A stretch of 64,000 nucleotides of DNA from Meghimatium bilineatum (Eukaryota > Mollusca > Gastropoda > Stylommatophora > Philomycidae), in assembly GCA_034231615.1 (NCBI GenBank), contig CM067298.1, forward strand, positions 51,441,832 through 51,505,831, written 5' to 3'. The position numbers and the translations under genes are program-made. Of the stretch, positions 11,035-23,534 are shown in pieces. Position 1 is the first letter of the stretch, and each line of letters begins with the position of its first letter. The notes under the pieces are model-generated. The model was not told the origin of the DNA and made no database searches. It worked only from the letters and a program-made list of their open reading frames with translations.

Positions 11035-11536
11035 TGCTGGGTACCCACGCCTATTCAGGCTGACATGTTCCGTCTTCGGTGAGGGAAGTTATGGAGTCTT
11101 CCTATCCATGTTCTTGGACATCCTAGCACTGCCCGCAAGACATCGGAGGTTTGTGGAGTGGCCTTCTCCTATTTTACTGTCAGGGTTGTCTCCCATAGCC
11201 TTTCCATCTCCCGATGGTGACTGCAAGGCAGCAATTTAAAAAAAAAAAAAAAAAACCCCAACGCGCTCCTGGCATGGAGTTCAGTACTCCACGCCAGCAG
11301 CGTGAGCTTATAGCGGCTCATACTCGCTTGAAGCTGCCCGTCACTGGACACATGGGGTATTTCAGTGGGGATATCAGCACCGACTGATATCCCGCCCCGT
11401 CCTGGTAGGCAACAGCACCGGTTTGGTCCGCGGCTGCTTAATTGCAGCAAACACTCCATATATGGACATTTATGGAGTGCCCTCCACTATCCGCCACCTG
11501 TGGACGCGCCTGGTAGGGGTCGGTAGCCCCCCCAGG
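11035..11536 (-). promoter_or_regulatory. 5' UTR and probable internal promoter of family-A LINE
   Basis: A GC-richer 502-bp leader between the 5' TSD and the ORF. It holds a homopolymer of about 17 A on the plus strand near 11239-11255. A decayed version is found at about 32400-32840 in the older copy (shared CTATCCGCCACCTGTG and TGGTAGGGGT). LINEs of this type need an internal promoter; no specific box can be assigned from one copy. Confidence 0.5.
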
Positions 11537-11547
11537 TTGCAAAGATC

Positions 11548-12945
11548 TAAAGAGATACCAAAAGTAAAACACACCAAAACAAAAATGGATGACAGAAGAT
11601 AACATTACATTAGAATGACATAAGAATTGATAAGGATGACATTAGAATTGATGAGCACCAGAACAATAAATAAACAAGATAGATGAATATCAGAGAATCA
11701 TAAGGACATAAGAGAGAAATGCAAAGTAGCACAAGAAAGCTGGCTGAACAGAAATTGAATCACATTACAGTCAAGACACAACATTACTACATAAGCAAAT
11801 TGATGTGATAACTGGGAAAATAACGCAAACAATTTCAGGGTGTCTAAAATCTAAGACAGGGAAGGTATTATTGGGCAAAGATCATATTGTACAGATGGTC
11901 AGAATATATCAAAGAGCTCTATGATCACAACAGACCCAAGATAAACATACAAGATAATGACATGGGTCCATCAATATTCGCAGCATAATTAAGGGAGACC
12001 CTAAGACACATGAAGTATGGCAAAAATATATGTCCCAGGACCAGACAATATCACAAAGGAATTAGTAACTTTAGGTGACTTTAGAGTAGAAATAATCACC
12101 AAATTACTGAATGGCGTATATAATAGCGGACACATACCTAATGACTTAATGAGATCCATATTATAGCCTTACCTAAGAAACCAGAGACCACTGAATGTGA
12201 AGAACACCGTACAATCAGCATCATGAGCCAAGTAACAAAAAATCTTAGATTCATCATGAAGAGAGTGAGAAATAAAATAGAAACAGAAATAAGTTCAGAA
12301 CAATGTGGCTGCATAGAAGACAAAGGTACCAACAATGCCATATGTATTTTAAGAACAATAATAGAGGGTATATAGAAGTAAAATTAGACCCGTACCTCTT
12401 TTTTTATAGACTACACAAAGGCATTTGATAAAGTTAAACATAGTGAAGTTATACACATGCTAGAGAATTTAAAGAACTACAGTAAGGATTTAAGAATTAT
12501 CAAGAACATGAACTGGCAACAAACATCAGCAATAAGAGTGGGAAATACATTTGGCTCCTTTCAACGAATAAAACAAGAAGTTAGACAGGGCTGTGTAATT
12601 TCACCAGACCTGTTCTCTTTATACAGTGAAAACATAATGAGTGCAATAGTTGATATCCCAGGAAGATTGGTAGGAGGGCATAACATAAATAATTTAAGAT
12701 AAGCGAATGAAACTGTTCTTATTGTTAAAAGCGAGGAAGACCTTTAAGAATTAATTAATGTAGTAGTGACAAACAGTAAAAAGAAAGGCCATCAGGAAAA
12801 CAGAATTAATGGTTATTTCAAAGAAACAAAACACCACAGCTTGCAAGATCAAAGTGAATGATATAGTATTAAAATAGGTCCACCAGTTCAAGTATTTAGG
12901 TACAACAATTACAGCAGATGAAAGAAGTTCAACATAAGCAGAATC
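11548..12945 (+). pseudogene. RTE-like LINE reverse transcriptase, right part of interrupted copy
   Basis: Continuation of the element that starts before 6655. Frames in order give VPGPDNITKE, then an IPKKPETTE..RTISIM block, FFIDYTKAFDK near 12405, and an RQGCVISPDLF block near 12575-12615. These are RT fingers and palm. Stops and frameshifts occur throughout. It served as the landing site of the family-A LINE. Confidence 0.7.
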
Positions 12946-13265
12946 ATCATCAAGTGGTGTGCTGAATGGCGTTGGCGATCTATCTCTTCATGTACATCAA
13001 TCTCCCATATATGTCATCATCTCTGTTGGTGTTATCAATCAAAGCCATTTAGTCAAATTGTCAAATATCTTTTCTCTGGGTCTTCCCCTTGATATTTTCC
13101 CATCTTTCCTATTGTCGCTATATTCTCAAATCCTCCTCTTCTCATTATGTGCCCAATAAATGTTGACTGTGTTTTTCTTATATAATAAATAATGCATCTT
13201 TTCACATCCATCCTTCTAAGACATTCTTCATTAGTAATCTTTGAAACAAAGTTAGGCAAAAATGT
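12946..13265 (-). pseudogene. RTE-like LINE 3' end fragment, reverse insert
   Basis: On the minus strand, ECLRRMDVKR and FIGHIMRRGGFENIAT match the C-terminal block of RT LINEs. The same segment, better delimited, is at 29938-30181. It lies inside the plus-oriented copy, so it is probably a later insertion. No clear TSD here. Confidence 0.55.
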
Positions 13266-13500
13266 GTAATATGACATCTTTAGAGGTGAAGAAGAGAGTG
13301 CTTCAGTGTTATATAATTCCTATACTAACATGGATGTGATTCTTGGACAAGAAATACAAACAAGAAATTGGGAAATTAGAAGCAGTAGAGATGTGGTTCT
13401 ACAGAAGAATACCATGGACTGCCAAAAAAACTAATGTGTAGGTATTGAAAGAGTCAACTGCAAGACGGAGCAAAATGAAAATTAAAAAAACATAATATCT
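13266..13500 (+). pseudogene. RTE-like LINE, post-palm fragment
   Basis: The plus strand reads GKLEAVEMWFYRRIPWTAKK with flanking stops. This is the typical C-terminal block of RT LINEs and plausibly the continuation of the 11548-12945 copy beyond the reverse insert. Confidence 0.5.
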
Positions 13501-13559
13501 ACCATTTTTATACCTAAACTCTGCTACCAGGGCCAAACATGGTAACAGCCTAGCAGCAG

Positions 13560-13950
13560 ATTAAAATCGTTACATGTGAAATGAAGTGTCTGAGAAAAGC
13601 TGCAATGGTTATCAAACTAGATAAAATAAGAAATTAGGAAAAGATTTTTGATATAATATCATGTATTGAACATATTGAGAGACAGCAAGTAAAATAGTTC
13701 GGCCACCTTATGAGAATGAACCCAAACCAAATACCAATATGAGCATATAACAAAAGAATACCAGGGTGTAAAGCCAAAGGTAGACCAAGAAAACGGTGGA
13801 TATAAAATTTCAAGATAGCCTTGAACAAACATGGACTAAATGCAACCTCTGTGACACATCTGGTCTTGGAACGACAGCTTAAGTTCACACCCCTATGCTT
13901 AACAGCAAGTTTGAATGCGATCAACCATCATTCACCTGGTGACAATCTCT
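13560..13950 (+). pseudogene. LINE C-terminal fragment
   Basis: Broken frames give CEMKCLRKAAMVIKLDKI, FGHLMRMNPNQIP, CKAKGRPRKRWI and then a SLNAINHH end. The GHLMRM and GRPRKRW blocks are standard near the C-terminus of endonuclease-RT LINEs. Several stops. Confidence 0.55.
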
Positions 13951-15180
13951 TTGGAACAATTTCTATATGAACTACCATGTCTGAATGGTTGTTTCTTAAT
14001 ATTACTACCGGGTATGCTCACATTTAATCTGGACAAACTTGGGCATCTGGTCAGTCAATAATGACCCAGACAGCTGCAAAAGATCAAGCAATGATGAAGA
14101 TTGCTAACATTCATATGAGAGATCAGTGTACTGTACAAAAGAGGGAGCTAATAAACAGGTTGTGATGCATAAGCTGGTCTACTAGCGATATGGCTATGGG
14201 TATCCACCATTCAGTGGAATTGGCACTGAACACATACACATGTTGAGCCATTGATCAAAAATAAAACCAAGACACTTTTCACCATTGCCTAGACAACATC
14301 CCACTGAAAATCTAGTAGAATCAGTCTGGAGAAATGCATATTTATTGCTCTATTTGCCCAGCTCATATTTTACATATAGACCAGGGCATGCAACCAATTT
14401 AGATTTGTAGGCCAGATTGAGCTTTTATGTCAACAGAAAAACATTTTTTAATTTTGTGCAGCTCAAGTAGCATTTTTCAAGGACAAGTGCATACAGTGCT
14501 GTTAGATCAGCCTGGCAGGCTAGAAAAGTTGCCCTCAGACAATATTCCCTCAAAATTTTTTCTTACATGACTAAATCTGATGATGTCTGAACTATGAACA
14601 TTTTCGTGTGCACTGGGCCATAGATATCATACTAAGGGTAAGGTTTTTGTCTTGTCTGACAGTATAAACATCAAGTAGCAAAAAAAAAAGAAAGATTACT
14701 GTAGAAAGGGTCATTTGCTCATCCTTTATATGCACTGGGTGTTAAATTTCATGAGCAGTACCTTCTAATTATGTGCACGGGCACTCGCCCGTGTTCTTTG
14801 GAGAGAATATTGCCCTTGAGTCATATTTTGCACACTCCCAATACAAACTGATCTCTACAATGGTTCAGCAGACTTTCCCAGAAATTAAAGTGATAAATGT
14901 GGTACAATAATGGTAATGGAGTCTCATTTTATCATTTTTATTTTGAAGCTCTTTCTTGTTATGGTAGTAATTTAGCCACATGATTTGAGCACTGGATTAG
15001 CAACCAAGATTACTGATTTATTAACAGTGAAAATTCCTTCCTAATGAGCCATGTTCCAGTTGTCATTTGAAAGCGAACAAACTATTTTTGAAAAGAAAGT
15101 AGTAGTTGACCACTTACCTAATTTCTACTATTAGTTGTTTCAGTCACAAGAAATTATAAGCGATTAACTCTTGCTTCCTA
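13951..15180. other. Unassigned DNA
   Basis: No gene, SINE or LINE similarity recognised. Composition is closer to average than in the flanks, so old repeats may be present but eroded. Confidence 0.4.
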
Positions 15181-15185
15181 TATGG

Positions 15186-15960
15186 AGTGTTTTCTCCTGA
15201 GCTTTCTTTCATTACCCAGGAGTCTTCAACTCATATCAGTGTGTAATGCCTTAAAAAGGAACCTCCTACTCAGAGGGGTTATGTCACAAGACAAGTTGGG
15301 CCACCCACTGTATTTTCTAGCAAGATGCTTTGCTGTAGGAAAACCATTAATGTGTAGGATCCTGCGTGGTCTAAATCTGGAAACCAAACTAAATATATAT
15401 ATACTGCCAGTCATTCTGCATTCATTGCTATATGTAACCAAATCCTGGACTGTATATACCAGGCAGCTTAATTCTTTTCACCTGCTGTGTCAGAGAAAGC
15501 TTCGTGGTGTATATTAACAGGATCAATTTCCAGACATGAAGATTCTATAAAATAATAAGATGGACAGCATCAACACCTCATTGACCAGGTCTCAACTGCA
15601 TTTAGCCTGTCACATTGTCAGTATTCCAGATGCATGTCTTTCAAAGTGACTATTCTATGATCAACTGTGTGCATGTAAACTTTAAAGCGGCGACTCTTCA
15701 AGGACTACTTGAAGACATCTCTCAAGTACTGCAGGATTGACGTAAACGTCCAGCCTGGAAGTCAGATCAGAGCGGGTATTAAAAGTTTTGAATAAGGTAG
15801 CACATTACAGGCGATTCAAAATAGACAAAAGTGAAAGATTAGACCATTTTCCATCATCGCAAGACCTACTATATACAGGCTCACATTGCAACAGGTCTTT
15901 CAGAGCTCAGATTGCACTCTGCCATCTGAAGACTCAAAAACAATCACATCAAACTTGATA
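15186..15960 (+). pseudogene. LINE C-terminal fragment of a different family
   Basis: An open frame to 15517 includes LETKLNIYILPVILHSLLYV, then SWTVYTRQLNSFHLLCQRKL. This resembles the region after the RT palm in LINEs that end in a Cys/His segment. Downstream frames keep KVAHYRRFKIDKSERLDHF and a CNRSFRAQIAL block, reminiscent of that terminal zinc-like motif. The clade is not resolved. Confidence 0.55.
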
Positions 15961-16835
15961 CTTCTTAATACCATGTTCATTTTTGATTGCAAAGAAGGAA
16001 CATCATCATTGGCGTGTGTGCTTCTTGCCTACTGTATCCTTGAGATACCTTCTCAATATTCTCTGTACAGAAATATTGGAAATGGTTGTTAGTCAAATTG
16101 TCTTTGGTTGCTTCACCCTCATAGACTGGGTTATTTTCACTGACTGCACCATCAAAAACAAGTCTGTTGTTTGAAACCACTGTTTTTCCCTCGCACTCAT
16201 CTCATCCGCCTGTGTGACCTTTGAATCTATTGCCAAACATGATCTGTAATTTTACTTTTCATCAGTGACAGCTCATTAACCATTCTGCCCATTTGGTAAA
16301 TTTGTCTGTCAGTTTAGTTAAACATGGGTTGATATCTATCGTGAGGTGCATGGCTGCTGGCAAACAAATATCTTGCAAGAAGAGGATTCCATTGCCCGCT
16401 TGCAACCCAATTGTCTGGAGATTAAAATAAGTGTTTACCTGTAAACATCCTTTTTGTAAACAACTACACAACATAAAAATACAACTAGAAACCACTAATA
16501 TGCAGGATACCTTTAGAAGTCATGGTGGCAGGATTGCCTGAACTATGACCTTTATTTTGTATAGTCATACGCTCATATTCTCAAATTCTGCTTGTGTCCG
16601 CAGTTAAAAGAAGCATTTTTCATCATAAGGTAAGAGGTATACTTTTTTATATTTAAAAAAACCCATGAAAAGAATATTTAGGAGCAAAGGAATACCTGAC
16701 AATGGTAACATGTGGTTATCAGTCAATCCTGAGCCTCATATGCAGAGGTGCTCAATATATAGTTCAGTGGAAAGTACCGTAATAGTTGAAGCTTTATATT
16801 TCATTTGGAACAATTGAGTTCTAGCGAAAAATAAA
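15961..16835. other. Unassigned DNA
   Basis: Only short ORFs with no recognisable similarity on either strand, and no repeat boundary identified. Confidence 0.4.
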
Positions 16836-16839
16836 ATCA

Positions 16840-17460
16840 ATTTCTGAATGGAAACAAGACCAAAATTATGACAAGTGACAAAACCACTAGCAAGTTCTCA
16901 ATCAGTATCAACAATAACGAATTAGAAAGAATCAACAGTGTTTAATACCTTATCAACAGGTTCTCTTATCAACAGTAATTGTGATTGCTATGAAGAAGTC
17001 AGGAGACGGCTGGCTATCGCACCAAAGAAGCTGATAGAAATGAAAAACATACGGGTGAGCTGCTGCCAAACAATAAAACTAACATTCCTAAGAACTTGCA
17101 TATTCCCAGTGGCAATATATGGGTGTGAATCCTGGACAATCAAAAAATAAAATAGCAAAGGGTAAAATATAAAATAACATTTGAAACAAAATGTTACAGA
17201 AAAATCATCAGAATATGATGAACCAAGAAGATTACCAATATAGCCACCCTGAGAGAAATAAATGTAAAATAAAACTGGCTATACAGCATGGTTCTTTCCA
17301 TAAAACTACAATATTTTGGCTATATCAAATGTCAGGACAGTCTAGAGACCATAATGGAGGGGATGATGTCAGGGAGACAAAAGGCAGATCAAGATCAAGA
17401 AGAAGATGGATGCAAGATGGTTCAAGATAAATAGAAGTTTTGAAAGGCTGTGATAACTGC
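16840..17460 (+). pseudogene. RTE-like LINE, C-terminal RT fragment
   Basis: The open frame 16938-17150 reads CYEEVRRRLAIAPKKLIEMK, then FPVAIYGCESWTIKK. The next frame ends in RSRSRRRWMQDGSR. Same region and family as 5945-6400 and 44820-45965. 5' truncated and frameshifted. Confidence 0.65.
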
Positions 17461-17794
17461 TACATCCTGTTCAGGATATGCTACCTGATGATAATGGGGT
17501 TCATTAGCTATTGAATTGTGTAGGATGTCTGTTAGTATTATTTACCCATATTATGTAAAGTGTATATTTATTTTCTTATTTGTCTAGCCATGTGTATGAA
17601 CTTTGTAGATTTATCATATTAAAATGATAATACGGTACAAGGAGTATTTTTAAATTATAATATTTACTGAAACTCCTTTGAAATTATCTGCTATATTCTG
17701 TCTGTCTAGAGCATTGTCTTCATTGCATGACTTTGCTATCCATATTTATACTTCTTCTCATTGTAGCATACCTGTACAAGGATATTGTTATTCC

Positions 17795-17912
17795 ACTATT
17801 GTTGAATTTTTAGTAATACATTTAATCATATTCCCAGTTCAATGTGAGCGAATGATTTTTTGACAAGAAAGTTTTGTTTGTGAGCTAGGTCCACTAACCA
17901 CTCTACTACAGT
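17795..17912 (-). repeat. tRNA-derived SINE-C, copy 2 (degenerate)
   Basis: Shares AATACATTTAATCATATT, then GTTCAATGTGAGCGAATG and a CCACTAACCACTCTACTAC end with the copies at 5595 and 44035. The A-box-like part is on the minus strand; the B box is eroded. Confidence 0.35.
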
Positions 17913-18350
17913 CTACCAATATTTTTACTACCTTTGTGTTATATTCTTATTTTTCACTTGTCAAACACATTCGTTTTTATAAGACAGTGCCAACATTTTT
18001 AATGTAATGAAGTTAGGTCGGAAGATGTGTTCTGTCCATGGCCAGAGTTAAGAACCTGGGCATGATGCATTGAGTTGCTTGAAATGAGTTGTATACAGGA
18101 ATGAAAAGAAGTTATCACCCAATGTAAAACCAGAACAGCCAGTTACCAAGTGCTTCTGCATTCACTCTCAAATAATTAGCATGAATCAATCACATGAATC
18201 AATCACATGATTGAACCTTACAACATAGCATGTGAAATACGCTGTGCTGCTAGTTTTACAGTGAAGCTTCATTATTTGTACCTTTCAGCTCAGTACTTCT
18301 GATTTCCACATATTTCAGCACTTGTGCTGAAAGATACTGCATAGGAGATT

Positions 18351-18456
18351 GAAACAACTATGAACATGTGTAATGAATATAATGATCCGATGACTAGTAT
18401 TTTGAAACAACTATGAACATGTGTAATGAATACAATGATCCGATGACTAGCATTTA
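18351..18456. repeat. 53-bp direct tandem duplication
   Basis: Two adjacent copies of about 53 bp starting GAAACAACTATGAACATGTG, differing at about two positions. The flanking sequence is unique, so this looks like a recent local duplication. Confidence 0.8.
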
Positions 18457-18546
18457 AATGTTCTCATATTTCAATGTCAAATGCCCTATTCTTTGTTCTA
18501 TAGGACAATTATTTAACAGTTTGTTATTTATTGCCACTGCTTTATA

Positions 18547-18770
18547 TCTTCTCTCTGGAACCCAGACTCCAGAACACATACTTCAGGACTGCCCAACATA
18601 CAAAGAGCAGAGACAGCAGACCTGGCCAGAGGATACAGACTTGAGGCAAAAGCTATGAGGCAGCCGCTCTGACCTGGAGAAGACAGTGGACTTCGTCTTG
18701 GCAACAGGTCTGACAATATAGCATGACCACATGCTGAACGCAGAAGAATATCTTCTCTGAACTAAAATAG
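18547..18770 (+). mobile_element. Family-A-like LINE 3' end fragment
   Basis: Translates to TPEHILQDCPTYKEQRQQTW, then EDTDLRQKL and, after a stop, DLEKTVDFVLATGL. This matches the C-terminus and Cys/His cluster of the 7147-11034 protein. It ends with ATGCTGAACGCAGAAGAA, the same end as the SINEs in this window. 5' truncated. No clear TSD found. Confidence 0.65.
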
Positions 18771-19083
18771 TATTTTTGTTGCATTTATTGTAAAATTTAC
18801 TACTCAATTACTTGTTTTATTATGTCTTTAATAATTATTCACAACAGTATTGACCATATATTTATTTGCCATTGCTTAAACATGTCCATTGTTTGCTATT
18901 ACTGTTATTTCTTTTTTATATAAATATTTTCCTCTACCCCAAGCTACAAATTTAAGAATTTTACCTACTTGTAATAATGTGTTGTAATCCACAATTAATA
19001 TTTTCAATGTTTTTTCCACGATAATAGAAAATTAAAGATCTTACTTTGAAGCTGTGATATCTTGGATGATTAAAAGTTTGATT

Positions 19084-19225
19084 TCCAGTTCAACTGGAAA
19101 CATTTCAGATCAATGGTTCCTAGGTTGACCCAGCCTAAGGCTTGGGTACCAGATAAATTTTAACAATAGCAGATTTGAAGCTGACATCCCTAGGCATGCC
19201 ATTAGATAATGAAAAATACAGGTCT
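19084..19225 (+). repeat. Degenerate SINE-D copy
   Basis: Shares ATGGTTCCTAGGTTGACCCA, then GCCTAAGGCTTGGGTACCAG, with the SINE at 31466-31727. Much diverged, and the tRNA-like head is not visible. Confidence 0.4.
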
Positions 19226-22200
19226 AAGTTTGTAGCTTATTCCTATGCACCCTATACATAATGTGGAAAAGGAACTACCAGTTTTACTACTGACAGACTT
19301 GGCACAAAATGAAGTGCATTTTAACCCATAGCAGCCCGAAATCTACAAATTTTGACATTTTTACTTTGGCCATAGACACCCAATGTGAACATGACACAAT
19401 GAGGTAGCCATATGGACAACAAACTTTCATGTTAATTTCTCATCATGCTCTTATAACTGTGATAGAGTGATTGTCCCTGAATTTTTTGCGGCAATATAAA
19501 TACCCAATAGAAATTTATTCAACATCTTCACATTTGCAAGCCAATACTGTATGGATCTAACTTCAGTGACACCATTGTTCAGGAATTCTTCATGGATGAT
19601 GATTCAGACAAAGAAGATTTTTAAGACTTTAGTGTTTTGCAGGTACTTGTTACAGGTTGATGTAATAAAAATCATTCAGGCATTAGTGTTGCATGTTTAT
19701 AATATTTAATAGTGATGTAAATGCTGTTATTTATGGCGAGTAATTTGAGAAGTCCTTTGTGTGCGTTTGTTCATACTGTCCATGTTGGTTGTCCACAACA
19801 TAATACTGACACACACAAGCAAACAACACCTACAAACCATACCCAGCATCCACTTATCTATATGGTCTCACAATATAAAATCAATAACTCAATAAATTAA
19901 ACAAAGTTATGCCAAAAAAGCAAATGTGCAGAAAAACCAGAAGTTATCAAAAATGGCAGGGTACCATAGGAAGTATGCATTATTTTCTCTCTGTTTAAAC
20001 AGGTTAAATTTTAACATTAGTTTGCTTTCAAGAAGTTATAATACACACTTATACGTTTGTGAAAGAAATAAAATATACATTTTATAGTCTTTTATATAAG
20101 AAAATAAAAATCATATAGGCATTAGAGTTTATGTCAACGTAATGTGAAATAAATTATATTTCCATTTTTACGACACTCTTTGTTTCATTTGTTGCCACTA
20201 TGAAAGTTTCTAATGTTTAAATTGTAGAATCTGACTACTATCATAGAAATCTTCACAATCTATTTTGATTAGGAATAGCAACACAATTTTCCATGTTCCA
20301 AGACTCAATCATTACAATTATGCCAAAAGAAAATTAATTTTCAAACACGTACAACATAGTTACATATGAATAACATTAATAAAATACAGCTGAATAATTC
20401 TTTTTAATAAGTGTATACAAGACAATATGAGTGACAGATATAAGGCCACAACTCCACACATTTAGATATAACAAGTGATACATATGAGTGGTTTTGGTAG
20501 CCCAAATTTGGTAGTAGTCTTGACAGTATAACCAAAAAGTATTTGTGTCCAGAGAGAAAGAGTACCTTGCCAAAATCATGATTTTATCCAATTCATCCCA
20601 CAATCAGTGTTCCCACTAGGGTGCAATGCTGCACACCAAATCAAAATTGCAAGAATAAATTTTGGACCCTATAAAATAAAATATAACAACAGAATACATT
20701 TTACCACCAATAATACACCTGCATAGTTCAAATTAGGTTGGGTACCTTTAAAAAAAAAAATCAAGTTCTATCCGGTGAAAAAATTATGGATTCTTGGACT
20801 ATCAAAACTGCCATTGTTTCTGCGCACACAGAAAAGAAACATGGGAACCATGCTCAAAATGTACTTACATAGGTGTGACACACCCACATTTCATTTCCAT
20901 ATGATTGATACCACAGACATTTACCTATACAATGGAATCCCTCTATAGCACAAAACTTTATAACGAGTTTCTAATGATTTTCAAAAACAAATTACTTTTA
21001 TTGTTTATACTGTTTACTAGATTTGTTTGAATCCTGTTAGGACTCATCGTGATGAAATTATTGGGTTGCTTACCATCATATGCCTCACATTGCCAACGTG
21101 CTTGTCAACCCAGCTCACCATATGGGAACAAAAGCGAATACGACATCATACAGTCCAAAACCAATATTTTATGAATGAATAAATGCGAATGTCACAGTGA
21201 AAGGGTGGTTTGCCATCTTCGCTGATGAAAACCATTGATGTTGTTCATTATAGTGACGTTGATCAGATTGACAATCGCTCTTCACAATAACATTTGTATA
21301 CAACAATGCTTTGAGCCGTGCTGGGGAAAATTCCGTCTTGACACCAGTTTTGATTGGATGTCGCACAGAATTCTGTGATGTAAATAAGCTATTTATAGAG
21401 CATTCCAGAGAAAATGACAGAGCATGGCTAGCATATTATAGATAGCGAATTTCTGTTATTACATAAATATTTTGTTGGTCTGAACAAAATTTTTATAATG
21501 GGATCTGACTGGTGAATGTCTTTATAAACATCAACGGCATAACATAAAACTAAAACTTTACAATAATCTAGTACACTAATATAGTAAAATTCATGTTCAG
21601 TTAGCATTATTTCAGCTCACTAAACAGGACAGTTTATTTGAATGAATACAATGATATTGTTACCCTGAGTTGGAGATTTATGTTAAATATATGCATTCAA
21701 AAATTATGCACCTGATTTTCACATACTGACTTTGTGAGCTCCTATTCTACGGGATTATAATTTACATACATAAAATATATGTTATGTTAGTACAAATATA
21801 TAATTTATGAGATAAAGGGAAGAGTTATATTAGTACAAAGATATAATTTATCAGATGAATGGAAGAGAATAAATGATAGGTAGCAAATTAGTATAATATA
21901 TAAATAAATGCACCATCTAATAAAATGAAGATGCAAGGTATTTCAACATTACCAAAAATACATATTTAGAGATTCTCAATGTCAGCTAAAAAGAAATGCT
22001 TTGTTCCTAATTGACCACAATTTTTGAAGCTTTTCACCTTCCCTTGCAATAATTATTTGTATACTGTAGACCTATTCATTCATACTATGTTATGAACTAT
22101 ACTGACTGTGCTCTTTCTAAAATAAGATGCTTATATATTTAATCATTCCAATGTTGCATTCTGCTCTAGAAAAACATTCACATACACATTAATCATTTCC

Positions 22201-23530
22201 AACATTGCACCAACATGATTATCTATTCACCTCTAACTTCCCAGTGAAGATTAGATCTGCAGCAAACCTCTTTCACCTTTTTCCTTTCAGTCATTGCACA
22301 TACTTTCAATCGTACTCATCTCCTTGTTTCTACCTCTTCAGGTGTTTTTTTTCTTTCCTACATATTTCAGAATAGTGCATGTCCAGTAACAGGAATGGAA
22401 GTTTTCTCTAATTCATCTTCATGTTTGATAGTAGTAATTACCCTTGCTCTTTACTGACCAGAAATTTCTGGCCAGGATTGAGCTCGCTCACATTCACTTT
22501 GGTTGTGAAGTCTCACTAGTTCTCATGGAGAACCACATGTCTCTGAAACCATTATGACAAACTAAATTTTTATTGAGAGATCACTCAATTCCCAGACCTC
22601 AAAGTGGACAGTAGAGATGATAGGTTTAGATAAGGTGACAGACAGTTTGAAGAAAAGGATAAACAGATCTTGTCCTTCAGTTGTATCGATAAAAACTTGA
22701 CTGACTTAGTATAGTTTTACAACTGATTTGTAGTTAGTGTAGTTCATTCAATGCATAAACATTTGTTCAAGCACATCACATCATGTTTACAAGCACTAAA
22801 TTTTACAAATTATCTATGGAATGGATTATGTCATGTTTATTCATTGAATTCTGCCAGAATATAATGGAGACGCTGTTAGTAAGTCTGTTCCATTCGTGGC
22901 ACATATGGCAGAGGTTTTGATTCTCTGTGCATTGAGGTCTGCTGCCTGTACTTTTAATCTTCAATGAAATTAATATTGATTCATATAATTTATAAGATGT
23001 AGGGAAGAGTTATGTTAATACAATGTACATTGTAGATTTCTTGAAGCTGTTTCTTTTCAAGAAGTATATGTCACTTACAGGATCATCAATTAGGATTGAA
23101 ATCAGGCCTGTTACAGTATTTCAATGTTTTTTGCTGGTCTTCATAATATATTTTCTCTACTGATGTATGCTTTCTTAGAGTTCCTCATTGATGGTTCTAA
23201 CATGCCATTTAAAGCCAAGTTCTAGACATGCATCAATTTATGAAAGTATGTAGCTTTCTGGTTGTACTTTTTTAATTGTTTTTCTTGTTTCTGAGTCATA
23301 TAGCAGCAGTAATTTCACATTTCATTGAAACATTCTTAAAATACCTTAGTTTCGTAATTATGTTCTATTTCCACATTTCTAAACAGTTTGATCTTGTCTT
23401 TTGTATTCTTATTTTCACATCCATGTCTGTTCCGTATTTTTTGTATAAGTTGCTGTCACAGTATGTGTATCATTCTATATCTCGTAGGGCTGTTCCATCC
23501 ATCTATCTATGGGCCCATGGACCGATAACC
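19226..23530. other. Long AT-rich stretch without recognised genes
   Basis: No coding similarity on either strand. The interval 20934-21506 is bounded by TGGAATCCCTCTATAGCAC at the left and TTATAATGGGATCTGACTG at the right, which resemble pogo/Tigger-type termini in opposite orientation. No transposase frame survives between them and no TA duplication is clear, so this is only a suggestion. Confidence 0.4.
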
Positions 23531-23534
23531 ATGT

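Larger units (their letters stand above)
7111..11536 (-). mobile_element. Full-length family-A LINE (single ORF: EN-RT-RNase H)
   Basis: A minus-strand element of about 4.4 kb. The 3' end lies on the left with a tail reading CGCAGAAGAAGAAG on the minus strand. TTGCAAAGATC at 7100-7110 and 11537-11547 is a perfect 11-bp TSD (perhaps one base longer). Removing the element and one TSD rejoins an RTE-like LINE, which confirms the boundaries. It carries a 502-bp 5' UTR, one intact ORF and almost no 3' UTR. No separate ORF1 (gag-like) was seen. The architecture fits the I/Ingi side of the LINE tree; the clade is inferred. Confidence 0.87.

Noticed and set aside
20934..21506. pogo/Tigger element
   Set aside because: End similarity is weak, no TA duplication and no transposase remains; mentioned only as a possibility.
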